Source: JAJDTQ01 sp963422385 (GTDB lineage: Bacteria; Desulfobacterota; Binatia; UBA9968; JAJDTQ01). From it: a DNA stretch of 64,000 nt. The notes under the pieces are model-generated. The model did not search any database, had not been told where the DNA came from, and was given only the letters and a program-made list of their open reading frames with translations. Positions 38,207 to 45,647 of the stretch are shown in pieces (positions within the stretch are counted from its first letter, which is position 1; every line of letters begins with the position of its first letter). The stretch is taken from the NCBI GenBank assembly GCA_963422385.1, contig OY729432.1:3534001-3598000 (forward strand). The letters run 5' to 3'. The position numbers and the translations under genes were made by a program.

Positions 38207-38307
38207 GGAACAAAGCTCCTGAATCGAATCCGGACCTGCAGATACCACGCCGGGCGCGCCCAAGCCCCGGAACATCCACCGGTCGGCGCATTAAACCACT
38301 GAAGGTC

Positions 38308-38336
38308 AAAATAGATGACTTTTCGAGTTTCTTCAA
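38308..38336 (-). promoter_or_regulatory. Candidate promoter of the ferredoxin-fusion gene
   Basis: Minus strand TTGAAG (38336-38331), 17-base spacer, TATTTT (38313-38308), about 100 bases before ATG 38206. The boxes are moderate matches. Confidence 0.4.
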
Positions 38337-38345
38337 CGTCCCCTC

Positions 38346-38369
38346 ACTCCCCCTCCCGGGAGGGGGAGT
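38346..38369. repeat. 24-base perfect palindrome (ACTCCCCCTCCC and its complement)
   Basis: The two 12-base halves meet without a loop. It is not followed by a T-run on either strand, so it is a poor terminator. It occurs once in the window; a dispersed copy elsewhere in the genome is likely but unproved. Confidence 0.6.
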
Positions 38370-38630
38370 CGCAGAAGCCGGACCGCAAGGCGAGCCTGGA
38401 GGAGTTCCCTGTAGGGGACTTCAAGCGCGTAAGCCGTTGCAACTCTGCCGTGTCTCAAACGCCCGGATGACACAGATCCTGATCATCGTTACCCCCTGTG
38501 GGTGGGCCAGCCTGCAACATACCCCCCGACGCCGTTGGAGCACACACTCGCGCCCGCACCTCTCCCCACTCTCACACCACCCCAGACGAGGTGTCGAGCT
38601 TCAACCATCAGACTCCTCCGCCAATTCCGT

Positions 38631-38701
38631 AAGGGGACATTTTCGCTTTGGTTTGACAAGGCATTTTCAGGATGTCAGCCCAAAGCGGAAATGTCCTCTT
38701 T
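38631..38701. repeat. Long inverted repeat with AAGGGGACATTTTCGCTTTGG arms
   Basis: The left arm 38631-38658 (AAGGGGACATTTTCGCTTTG then GTTTGACA) pairs with the right arm 38673-38701 (TGTCAGCCCAAAGCGGAAAT then GTCCTCTTT) around a 14-base loop. Sequences of this GGGGACATTT type are known to flank REP-associated Y1 transposases in some bacteria. No transposase is here, so this would be an orphan element. Confidence 0.65.
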
Positions 38702-38785
38702 GGGAAGAAAGGGGGAACATCGGATCAAGCGGCCTGTCTGCTCGCCTCGCTTGACTTTCCGGTCTGGCATCTGTTGACTATTACC

Positions 38786-39316
38786 ATGCGGGACAGAGGC
38801 TTCGCGAGCTTGATCCTGGCCTTGATCCTTCTTCCCCAGCCGGTGTGGGGGGCGGAGCCGTCACAGGGCTTGTCCTACCTCGAGATTGCGGAACGCCTGG
38901 TGCGGCTGGAGGAAGGACAGACCGCCTTGCGAGCAGACATCAAGCTGCTCCGGGAAGACATGAACCTACAGGATCGGAAGCTTCGTGAGGACATGAACTT
39001 GCTAAAACAGGAGCTTCGTGAGGACATGAACTCGCTAAAACAGGATATCCGCGAAGACATGAACATCCAGTTCGACCGGCACTTCAACCTCATCCTGGCG
39101 GTGCTTGGCGCCTTCACCGTGCTGGTGGCCGCCACCATCAGCTTTGCCTTCTGGGACCGGCGTACCATGACCCGGCCCTTCGAGGAGTACGTCAAGGGCA
39201 TCAAGGAAGAGCTCGCCGCCAATCAATCCGCTTCCCGTGGCGTCCTCGAAGCCCTGCGCGCCTTGGGCCAACGTAATCCCGAAGTCGCAACCATACTGAA
39301 AAACTTCAATCTCTGA
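38786..39316 (+). CDS. Secreted/membrane protein with hendecad coiled-coil repeats
   Basis: The 176-residue product has a signal peptide (LILALILLPQPVWGA), an amphipathic segment (LSYLEIAERLVRLEEGQTA), four tandem 11-residue repeats of the form LREDMNLLKQE (38948-39079), a transmembrane helix (LILAVLGAFTVLVAATISFA) and a charged C-terminal tail ending NPEVATILKNFNL. Predicted topology is a periplasmic or extracytoplasmic coiled coil anchored by one helix. ATG 38786 starts the signal peptide. Function is unknown; small coiled-coil membrane proteins of this layout occur as holin-like or signalling proteins, but nothing here decides. Confidence 0.7.
   Translation: MRDRGFASLILALILLPQPVWGAEPSQGLSYLEIAERLVRLEEGQTALRADIKLLREDMNLQDRKLREDMNLLKQELREDMNSLKQDIREDMNIQFDRHFNLILAVLGAFTVLVAATISFAFWDRRTMTRPFEEYVKGIKEELAANQSASRGVLEALRALGQRNPEVATILKNFNL
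38948..39079 (+). repeat. Four 33-base tandem repeats encoding a hendecad coiled coil
   Basis: Units at 38948-38980, 38981-39013, 39014-39046 and 39047-39079 each encode (L/I)REDMN plus five residues. Units 2 and 3 are nearly identical in DNA (CTTCGTGAGGACATGAACT then TGCTAAAACAGGA), which suggests recent duplication. Copy number may vary between strains. Confidence 0.85.
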
Positions 39317-39403
39317 GCCGGTGCTCAAAACTGTCTGATGAACCGGAGCCCGCCGCAGTCAGGAGTTGGGCGCTTGGATTCATACGCCCGTCCCCGGCGC
39401 CGC

Positions 39404-39433
39404 TTGAAAAACTTCGACCCGGCGTGTTAAAAT
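39404..39433 (+). promoter_or_regulatory. Promoter of tRNA-Cys
   Basis: TTGAAA (39404-39409), 18-base spacer, TAAAAT (39428-39433), ending 13 bases before the mature tRNA 5' end. Confidence 0.65.
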
Positions 39434-39446
39434 GCACCTTCTTCCC

Positions 39447-39522
39447 GGCGGCGTACCCAAGTGGTTAAGGGAGAGGTCTGCAAAACCTCGATGCGGCGGT
39501 TCGAATCCGCCCGCCGCCTCCA
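39447..39522 (+). tRNA. tRNA-Cys (anticodon GCA), CCA encoded
   Basis: Acceptor GGCGGCG (39447-39453) pairs with CGCCGCC (39512-39518). The discriminator is U73, the main cysteine identity base, followed by CCA. The anticodon stem GAGGT/ACCTC encloses CTGCAAA, giving GCA. The T arm has GGTTCGAATCC. Confidence 0.97.
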
Positions 39523-39581
39523 TGTCCCCCGCCTTCCGTTCAGCCATCCACCGGTCCTGGCGTCCTGTCCCAGCCGTGGAT

Positions 39582-41432
39582 TTACAGATCCACGGGTCGG
39601 GGCTGCTTCCGCATCTCGTCGAGCAGGTTCCCGTAGCGCTCCATGACGATTCGCCGTTTCAGTTTCAGGCTCGGGGTCAATTCGCCGGTGTCTGTGGAAA
39701 AATCCGCCGGGAGGATACGGAAATCGCGAACGGCTTCGAAAGGCGCCAGATCCCGGTTGCGTTGGCGGATGCGTTGCCTGATGTGTGCTACGAGTTGGGG
39801 GTCCGTCGCGGCTTTCTCGAGGCTCTGCCACTGGAGGTCTTCCTTCTCCGCCCAACGACGCGCTTCGCCTTCGTCCAGCGTAACCAGGGCCACCAAGTGG
39901 CTGGTCTTGTCGCCCCACACCATGGCCTGGCTGATGAGCGGTTCCTCCCGCAGATGGTTCTCGATCATCTGGGGCGCGATGTTCTTGCCACCAGAGGTCA
40001 CGATGAGGTCCTTCTTGCGGTCGGTGATTCGAAGGAAACCTCCGTCCTCGATCCACCCCACGTCGCCGGTGTGGAACCAGCCATCTTCTCCGATGGCCTC
40101 CCGGGTGGCGGCCGGGTCCTTGAAGTAGCCCTTCATCACGTTGGCGCCCCGGATCAGGATCTCGCCGTCGTCGGCGATACGGCACTCCACCCCGTCCAGG
40201 GGCAGGCCCACCGTACCCACGCGATAGCGGTCCAACCGGTTCACGTGGGTCACGGTGGAGGTTTCCGTGAGGCCGTAACCCTCCACGATCCGGACTCCCA
40301 ATGCCTGGAAGAAATCCGCAATGGGCTCCGACAGCGGCGCACCGCCCGAGATCGCCAGGCGCAGCCGCCCGCCCATGCCAGCCCTGACCTTGGACAAAAC
40401 CAGAGTGTCGGCGAGGTGGTGCCGGAGCCGGAGCCATCGACCGCAACGCTCACCCTTCCTGGCCGCATCGTTGTAACGCCCGCAGACGGCCACCGCCCAT
40501 CGAAAGAGCCTTTGACGGATGGCCTTGGCGCTCTCCACCCGGTTACGGATACGCCGGTAGGCGTTTTCGTACACCCGTGGCACCGAGAACAGCATGGTAG
40601 GCCGGATGGCCTGCAAATCCGCGGACAGGGTGTCGACGGAACGCGCGAAGGCGCACACGTAGCCTCTTGCCGCCACCACGAAGTGCTCCAGCCGGCCGAA
40701 GGAATGGGCCAAGGGGAGAAACTGGAGCGCCACGTCGTCCTCCCTGACGGGTATGGCGGCAAGGGACGAGGCTATGGTGAACAGGTAATGGCCGTGGGTG
40801 GTGAGGACGCCCTTGGGCTCGCCGGTCGTACCGGACGTGTAGATGATGGTGAGGTCGTCCGCCAGTTCCAAAGCCGCGGCCAACTCCCGGAACAGTCCCG
40901 GGTGCTCCCGCCCGTGGGCGAGCCCGATCTCCTTCAGCCGGTCCAGGGAAACCATGCCAAGCCCCGTTTCGAAGTTCGCCGTATCCTCGGCCGGAGGCGT
41001 ATCCAAGAGCACCGTGGTCCTGACCGACGCCATCGCCGATGCATTGAGCCGACCCAGGGATGCCCGAGAGTCCGCCACGAGGACCGCTGCCTCGGAATGC
41101 CCCACGATGTAATGAATCTGCGCCGGCGTGCTGGCAGGGTAAAGCGGGACGGTCAGGGCGCCGATGCAGATGTTCGCCCAGTCCAGCAGGCACCACTCGA
41201 CCCGGTTGGCAGCGTACAAGGCGACGCGGTCGCCCTTCTTCACTCCGATGGCGGCCAGCCCCAAGGCGATGCTCTCGACCTCGGCGGCCGCCTCCCCCCA
41301 GGTTTGGCTGCACCACTGGCCGTCGCGCCAGAAACGGTACAGGAGACGGTCCGGCCGCGCGTCGGCCTGGGACAGGAAGAGGTCGGCGAGGCTCCGATAA
41401 GTCACTTCCGCACTATAGCACAAAGGGCTCAT
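39582..41432 (-). CDS. Long-chain acyl-CoA synthetase (AMP-forming)
   Basis: The 616-residue protein activates fatty acids to acyl-CoA through an acyl-adenylate. ANL-superfamily motifs are present: the P-loop YTSGTTGEPKG, the GYGLTETSTVTHVN motif, DGWFHTGDVG and DRKKDLIVTSGGKNI. Length and the LFSVPRVYENAYRRI segment match the FadD15/FAA1-type branch of long-chain synthetases. The C-terminal LTPSLKLKRRIVMERY contains the catalytic lysine region. It ends just past tRNA-Cys on the opposite strand. Its start is near-isolated from neighbours, so it may be a single-gene unit with the DegT gene behind it on the same strand. Confidence 0.92.
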   Translation of the reverse strand: MSPLCYSAEVTYRSLADLFLSQADARPDRLLYRFWRDGQWCSQTWGEAAAEVESIALGLAAIGVKKGDRVALYAANRVEWCLLDWANICIGALTVPLYPASTPAQIHYIVGHSEAAVLVADSRASLGRLNASAMASVRTTVLLDTPPAEDTANFETGLGMVSLDRLKEIGLAHGREHPGLFRELAAALELADDLTIIYTSGTTGEPKGVLTTHGHYLFTIASSLAAIPVREDDVALQFLPLAHSFGRLEHFVVAARGYVCAFARSVDTLSADLQAIRPTMLFSVPRVYENAYRRIRNRVESAKAIRQRLFRWAVAVCGRYNDAARKGERCGRWLRLRHHLADTLVLSKVRAGMGGRLRLAISGGAPLSEPIADFFQALGVRIVEGYGLTETSTVTHVNRLDRYRVGTVGLPLDGVECRIADDGEILIRGANVMKGYFKDPAATREAIGEDGWFHTGDVGWIEDGGFLRITDRKKDLIVTSGGKNIAPQMIENHLREEPLISQAMVWGDKTSHLVALVTLDEGEARRWAEKEDLQWQSLEKAATDPQLVAHIRQRIRQRNRDLAPFEAVRDFRILPADFSTDTGELTPSLKLKRRIVMERYGNLLDEMRKQPRPVDL

Positions 41433-41462
41433 CTCATTCCGCTCCGGCGCCGGCCCGGCCGG

Positions 41463-42584
41463 TCAGCCTTCACAGAACCGGCGAATCTGCGTGCAAACGT
41501 ACTGTTGCTGCGCCAACGTCAACTCCGGATGGATGGGCAAGGCCAGCGAGGATTGCGCGGCCGCCTCGGCTCCCGGAAAATCTCCTTCGCGGTAACCCAG
41601 GGATCCGAAGCATTCCTGCAAGTGCAGGGGCAACGGATAGTAGATCTCCGTTGCCACGCCGCGGTCCTCGAGAAAAGACCGCATGCGGTCGCGCTCCGGC
41701 GAGCGCACGACGAACTGGTGGTAGGCGTGGCCGGGACAGTCTTGGGGAAGCATGAGACCTTCGGACGATGCCGCCGCTTCAAGAAGCACCCGGTACCGGC
41801 GGGCGTTTTCACGGCGGGCATCGGTCCACTCCCGAATGTGTCTGAGCTTCACGCGGAGAACGGCCGCCTGAAGGCTGTCCAGCCGGAAGTTCCCGCCCAC
41901 CAGGCGGTGATGGTACTTGGGCGCCTCACCGTGAACCCGGAGCATGCGAATCCGGCGGGCCAGATCTTCGTCATCGGTGATCACCATCCCCCCATCGCCG
42001 AACGCCCCCAGGTTCTTGCTGGGATAGAAGGAAAAGCAGCCCACCGAGCCCACGGCCCCGGCGCTCCTGCCGTTGGCATCGGCAGCGCCGAAGGACTGCG
42101 CCGCATCCTCGACCACGGCAACGCCCCGTTTGCCGGCCATTTCCAGAATCGGATCGAGATCCATGCAGCGGCCGAACAGATGGACTGGCATGATGGCCCG
42201 GGTGCGGGGGCTCATGCACGCCGCCACCGCCCCCGGATCCATATTGAAGGTATCCGGCTCGATATCCACGAACACCGGCCGGGCCCCCACCCGTGAGATG
42301 ACGCCGGCGGTGGCGAAAAACGAGTACGCCGTGGTGATCACCTCGTGGCCGGGGCCTATATCGAGCGCCAGCAACGACGCCAGCAACGCGTCGGTGCCGG
42401 ACGACACGCCGATGGCGAACCGCGCCCCGGTATGGGCGGCGATCTCCTTCTCCAGCTCCAAGACCTCGGGACCCAGGATGAAACGCTGTGAGGAACAGAC
42501 TCTCAAGACCGTTTCCTCGATCTCCTCCCGTATGGTTTCATACTGAGCCTTCAGGTCCAGCAATGGCAACTTCATGGTATTCAT
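41463..42584 (-). CDS. DegT/DnrJ/EryC1/StrS family aminotransferase
   Basis: These PLP enzymes aminate keto-sugars used in LPS, S-layer or antibiotic glycans. The 373-residue protein has GVSSGTDALLASLLAL, the aspartate in AVVEDAAQSFGA and the PLP lysine K190 in SFYPSKNLGAFGDGG. PLHLQECFGSLGYREGDFPGAE is typical of the family C-terminus. Two ATGs three codons apart (42584 and 42575) are possible; 42584 has GAGGTGG upstream at a long distance. No other sugar genes are nearby, so the product is unknown. It precedes the acyl-CoA synthetase gene by 30 bases on the same strand. Confidence 0.9.
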   Translation of the reverse strand: MNTMKLPLLDLKAQYETIREEIEETVLRVCSSQRFILGPEVLELEKEIAAHTGARFAIGVSSGTDALLASLLALDIGPGHEVITTAYSFFATAGVISRVGARPVFVDIEPDTFNMDPGAVAACMSPRTRAIMPVHLFGRCMDLDPILEMAGKRGVAVVEDAAQSFGAADANGRSAGAVGSVGCFSFYPSKNLGAFGDGGMVITDDEDLARRIRMLRVHGEAPKYHHRLVGGNFRLDSLQAAVLRVKLRHIREWTDARRENARRYRVLLEAAASSEGLMLPQDCPGHAYHQFVVRSPERDRMRSFLEDRGVATEIYYPLPLHLQECFGSLGYREGDFPGAEAAAQSSLALPIHPELTLAQQQYVCTQIRRFCEG

Positions 42585-42750
42585 CCGTTCGAGTTCCACC
42601 TCATCCGGCCACGACCATACGCTGACGCGGAGCCCGGGACTTGATACGAGAACCAGTGGCCGGTAACGTACGAATCGCTCTTGCCCGCGATGCGTAGTTA
42701 CCGGCCACCAGGCATGATGCCTCAAACAAGCAACTTCCGCGAGCGTTGAC

Positions 42751-43404
42751 ATGATAAAGGCCATCGGGTTGACCGGCGGCATTGCCACCGGAAAAAGCAC
42801 CGTGTCGGCCATCCTGAGCGATCGAGCCGCCATCGTCGACGCCGACCGGTTGGCGCGCGAGATCGTCGAGCCGGGCAAGGAGGCTTGGCGCGAGATCGTC
42901 GAACTGTTCGGACGTGAGGCGCTCAGGGAGGACGAAACTCTCGATCGCGCGTACCTGCGCCGCATCGTGTTCCAGGATCCCGCGTGCCGGAAGCGCCTGG
43001 AGGCCATCACGCATCCCCGGATTCGAGCACTGGCGCGGGAGCGCATCGTCGAGTGCTCCCAGGACGCCGAGTTCGTCATCTACGACGCGCCGCTTCTGTT
43101 CGAGGCGAAAATACACCGCTGGCTCCGTCCCGTCATGCTGGTGGCCTGCGCGCGGACCATCCAGGAGCAGCGGCTGCGCCAACGGGATGGGCTCGGCGAC
43201 GCCGACGTCGAAAGGCATCTGAAGGCACAGATGTCTCTGACGGAGAAGCGCCGGCTGGCCGACTTCGTCGTCGAGAACGACGGCACGCACGCGGACCTCG
43301 AAAACGCCGTAGCCACGATCTGGGAAGCCGTCGTGGCTACTTCGCCCGCTCGATATATTTTCCTTCTGACGGATCCACCCGAATCCGGTCACCGATCTGG
43401 ATGA
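42751..43404 (+). CDS. coaE: Dephospho-CoA kinase
   Basis: CoaE phosphorylates the 3'-OH of dephospho-CoA, the last step of CoA synthesis. The 217-residue protein begins MIKAIGLTGGIATGKSTV with the P-loop at 9-17. IVDADRLAREIV and VIYDAPLLFEA are conserved, and HPRIRALARERI follows the lid region. The last 20 or so residues (PARYIFLLTDPPESGHRSG) look unlike the family and are encoded antisense to the end of efp. The convergent overlap is 68 bases. Confidence 0.95.
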   Translation: MIKAIGLTGGIATGKSTVSAILSDRAAIVDADRLAREIVEPGKEAWREIVELFGREALREDETLDRAYLRRIVFQDPACRKRLEAITHPRIRALARERIVECSQDAEFVIYDAPLLFEAKIHRWLRPVMLVACARTIQEQRLRQRDGLGDADVERHLKAQMSLTEKRRLADFVVENDGTHADLENAVATIWEAVVATSPARYIFLLTDPPESGHRSG

Positions 43405-43897
43405 ACGGGGGCACCTGGACGGTCACCCCGGTCTCCAGCCTGGCGGGTTTGTAGGACGCCGAGGCGGTGGCTCCTTTCATGGAAGGCTCGGTCTCCACCA
43501 CTTCGAGCTCCACGGCCGAAGCGATGCTCACGCCCACGGGGCTGCCCTCGAACAACTCCACGTTCACCACCTGCGTCGGCAAGAGATAGGGCAGGATGTC
43601 GCCCACCTCCTCGGACGAAAGCTCGGTCTGCTCGTAGCTCTCGGTGTCCATGAATGTATGGCGGTCGTCCTCCGCGTAGAGGTACTGCATGTCGCGGCTC
43701 TCCAGGGTAGCCCGGTCGACCCTGTCATCGGAGCGGAACTTGTGTTCGGTTCCCACTCCGGTCCGCAGGTTCCTGAGCTTCGTTTGCATGAAACCGTGGC
43801 CCTTCCCGGGGGTGAGATGCTTGACCGCGGTGACCCGGTAGAGACTTCCTTCATAGATGATGATCATGCCGATCCGAAGCTGTGTCGCGTTGATCAT
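43337..43897 (-). CDS. efp: Translation elongation factor P
   Basis: EF-P rescues ribosomes stalled on polyproline. The 186-residue protein has the three-barrel fold. The loop that reaches the peptidyl-transferase centre reads TPGKGHGF with lysine K32 at the tip, the position that EpmA/EpmB-type systems modify; an arginine (EarP type) is not used. The C-terminal signature is PPFIQIGDRIRVDPSEGKYIERA. Its 3' end overlaps coaE on the other strand. The upstream HIT gene is separated by a Family C palindrome. Confidence 0.96.
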   Translation of the reverse strand: MINATQLRIGMIIIYEGSLYRVTAVKHLTPGKGHGFMQTKLRNLRTGVGTEHKFRSDDRVDRATLESRDMQYLYAEDDRHTFMDTESYEQTELSSEEVGDILPYLLPTQVVNVELFEGSPVGVSIASAVELEVVETEPSMKGATASASYKPARLETGVTVQVPPFIQIGDRIRVDPSEGKYIERAK

Positions 43898-43957
43898 GTG
43901 CTGGCTTGTCCTTTCGTAAAACCACCAACGCCTCTGTCGGCGCCAGTCGTTCCGGTT

Positions 43958-43992
43958 GCAGGGGCGGATTTCAAACGTTTCAAACCCGCCCG
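43958..43992. repeat. Family C palindrome, degenerate copy upstream of efp
   Basis: GCAGGGGCGGATTTCAAACG then TTTCAAACCCGCCCGTG. It has the same arms as the clean copy at 56122-56148 but a duplicated centre. It lies between HIT and efp. Confidence 0.7.
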
Positions 43993-44023
43993 TGTCTGCG
44001 CCGCGCTGCCGCCGCGTCTCCCG

Positions 44024-44368
44024 TCAGCCCGGAGGCCAGCCCAGTGCCCTGCCGCCGAGCAGATGGAGATGAATGTGATCAACGCTCTGGGCCGCGTCCG
44101 GGCCGCAGTTTACAACGAGGCGAAACCCGCTCTCGGACAGGCCGTTCTCCGTCGCAAGTTGCCGGGCCACCTCCATGGCGTGCCCCAGGGCCGTCCCGTC
44201 CCCCGCCTCGAGCTCCATCACGCCTGCGATGTGCTTGCGGGGGACGATCAGGAGGTGCACCGGCGCCTTGGGATCGATGTCCCTGAAAGCGAGCACCGAT
44301 TCGTCACGGTAGACGACATCCCCGGGAATCGCTCCGCTCACGATACCGCAGAACAGACATTCAGCCAC
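44024..44368 (-). CDS. HIT-family (Hint-like) nucleotide hydrolase
   Basis: The 114-residue protein is a normal-length Hint: ECLFCGIVSGAIPGDVVYRDE at the start (zinc-type CxxC), HLLIVPRKHI and the catalytic triad HIHLHLLGGRALGWPPG (H98, H100, H102). Hint proteins hydrolyse nucleotide phosphoramidates, including lysyl-AMP. GTG 44368 has GGGAGGT ten bases upstream. It follows the Rieske genes and precedes efp. Confidence 0.92.
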   Translation of the reverse strand: MAECLFCGIVSGAIPGDVVYRDESVLAFRDIDPKAPVHLLIVPRKHIAGVMELEAGDGTALGHAMEVARQLATENGLSESGFRLVVNCGPDAAQSVDHIHLHLLGGRALGWPPG

Positions 44369-44385
44369 TTTCCGGCTACCTCCCG

Positions 44386-44745
44386 TCAGTCGTCCTCCGG
44401 ACAGAACGCCCTTACCGTACCTCCGTCCATCTTCAACGGGACCTTCCGAAGCCATGCCTCGAAGCAGGGACCCCAGAGACATTCACCCGTGGTGGGTTCG
44501 TAGAGCGCGCCATGGTTGGCGCACAACAGGTAACGTTCGTCTTCCGTGAAGAACTGGTTGTCCACCCAATCCAGTGGAAGCGGGACGTGACGGCAGCGAT
44601 TCACGTAGGCGAACAGCTCCCCCTTGAACCCGAGGACGAAGCCTTCGAGGCTCTCGCCGCGGCAACGGAGCGTAAATTTCCGGCTCGTGCCGTCGGGAAA
44701 ATCCTCCCTGCGGCCGACCCGCTTGCCTACAGGACGCCTTGCCAT
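44386..44745 (-). CDS. Small Rieske [2Fe-2S] protein, soluble
   Basis: The 119-residue product has a complete Rieske site: C51-R-H53 in NRCRHVPLPLDW and C75-x2-H78 in LLCANHGALYEPTTG. DWVDNQFFTEDERYLLC closely parallels the next upstream gene (DFVRYQFFTEDGSHLMC), so the pair is a tandem duplication. No signal peptide or membrane helix is visible. A role as a ferredoxin for an oxygenase is possible, but no oxygenase large subunit is nearby. It starts 5 bases after the upstream Rieske stop. Confidence 0.88.
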   Translation of the reverse strand: MARRPVGKRVGRREDFPDGTSRKFTLRCRGESLEGFVLGFKGELFAYVNRCRHVPLPLDWVDNQFFTEDERYLLCANHGALYEPTTGECLWGPCFEAWLRKVPLKMDGGTVRAFCPEDD

Positions 44746-44750
44746 GGAAT

Positions 44751-45239
44751 TCAGTCCGCCATCTCCCGCAAGAAGGACGGATCTCCCACCGGACAACGTA
44801 CAACGATCTCCCCGTGGTCCACAACCACGGGGAGAGCGTGGAGCGCGAGCCCCTTGCATGGACCCTCCACGCACAGGCCGGTGTCGGGCTCGTAGACGGC
44901 GCCGTGGGTCGCGCACATCAGGTGGCTGCCATCCTCGGTAAAGAACTGGTAGCGGACGAAATCCAGCGGCGTGACCATGTGGCGGCAACTGTTGATGTAC
45001 GCACGGAACTGTCCCCGATGGTTAACGACGAAACAGTCGATCCGGTATTTCCCGCAGATCAGCCAGAATTTCCTGACCGTCCCGGCGGGCACCTGATCGA
45101 TCCCTGCCACCACCTTGCCGCCGGAACGCGCCTCTTGCACCATGCGTGCCCGGTCGCGCCTGAAACGGAGCCGGCGCACGGCCAGCGCCACGAGATAAAC
45201 GCTGCAGAACAGGACCGATGCGTAAAGGGTCAGCTCCAT
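44751..45239 (-). CDS. Small Rieske [2Fe-2S] protein with N-terminal membrane anchor
   Basis: The 162-residue product has one N-terminal transmembrane helix (about 4-22, LTLYASVLFCSVYLVALAV), a basic stretch (RRLRFRRDRAR) that predicts a cytoplasmic head, then a Rieske site C85-R-H87 and C109-x2-H112. ATG 45239 is used; an upstream TTG is not likely. It is a paralogue of the soluble Rieske gene that follows it. A pair of one tethered and one soluble Rieske protein suggests a short electron-transfer chain. Confidence 0.85.
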   Translation of the reverse strand: MELTLYASVLFCSVYLVALAVRRLRFRRDRARMVQEARSGGKVVAGIDQVPAGTVRKFWLICGKYRIDCFVVNHRGQFRAYINSCRHMVTPLDFVRYQFFTEDGSHLMCATHGAVYEPDTGLCVEGPCKGLALHALPVVVDHGEIVVRCPVGDPSFLREMAD

Positions 45240-45298
45240 GACGTGGAGTGCGCCCGCGCGGGGCGGTTGCCGGCTCCTGCCGCCTTTGCGACAGGACT

Positions 45299-45628
45299 TC
45301 AACCCGGTTCGGAGGTCTTCTCGCCGCTCTTCCGGATGCGTTCCACGTCGTCCGGCGTCTGCCGCTCGTTGATTCCCATGACCTTCAGCAGCTCATTGGT
45401 CATTTCCGCGGTCATGCGATCCCGCACGCTGCCGCTGCCGTCCGGGTTGGCCTTGAGGAACCGCATGATCTTCTCCGGCCGCACCCCGGTTTCTTCCATG
45501 CGGTCCAGCATCTCGCTGAATCCTACCCGCCCCCCGTAGGTCTGGGCCGTCTCCTCCAGTTTTCGACAATCCTTGCAGCTCCGGGCCCAGATGCCCGCGC
45601 GTTCGCCACAATAGGTGCAGTTTGCCAT
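45299..45628 (-). CDS. Uncharacterised zinc-ribbon protein
   Basis: The 109-residue product starts with a treble-clef-like zinc site CTYCGERAGIWARSCKDC (C4, C7, C18, C21). The remaining 85 residues are predicted helical and charged, with MLDRMEETGVRPEKIMRFL and MTAEMTNELLKVMGINERQ. No known domain is recognised in the second part. It lies between the inositol-phosphatase-like gene and the two Rieske genes on the same strand, 20 bases and 59 bases away, so it is probably co-transcribed with them. Confidence 0.75.
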   Translation of the reverse strand: MANCTYCGERAGIWARSCKDCRKLEETAQTYGGRVGFSEMLDRMEETGVRPEKIMRFLKANPDGSGSVRDRMTAEMTNELLKVMGINERQTPDDVERIRKSGEKTSEPG

Positions 45629-45647
45629 GGCGCTCTTCTCCGCGACA

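Larger units (their letters stand above)
38207..38785. other. 579-base non-coding stretch with two palindromes
   Basis: No convincing gene is found on either strand. It holds the promoter of the ferredoxin-fusion gene (38308-38336), a 24-base perfect GC palindrome (38346-38369) and a long inverted repeat (38631-38701). The second half before 38786 is open in frame with the next gene but looks non-coding. Confidence 0.6.
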
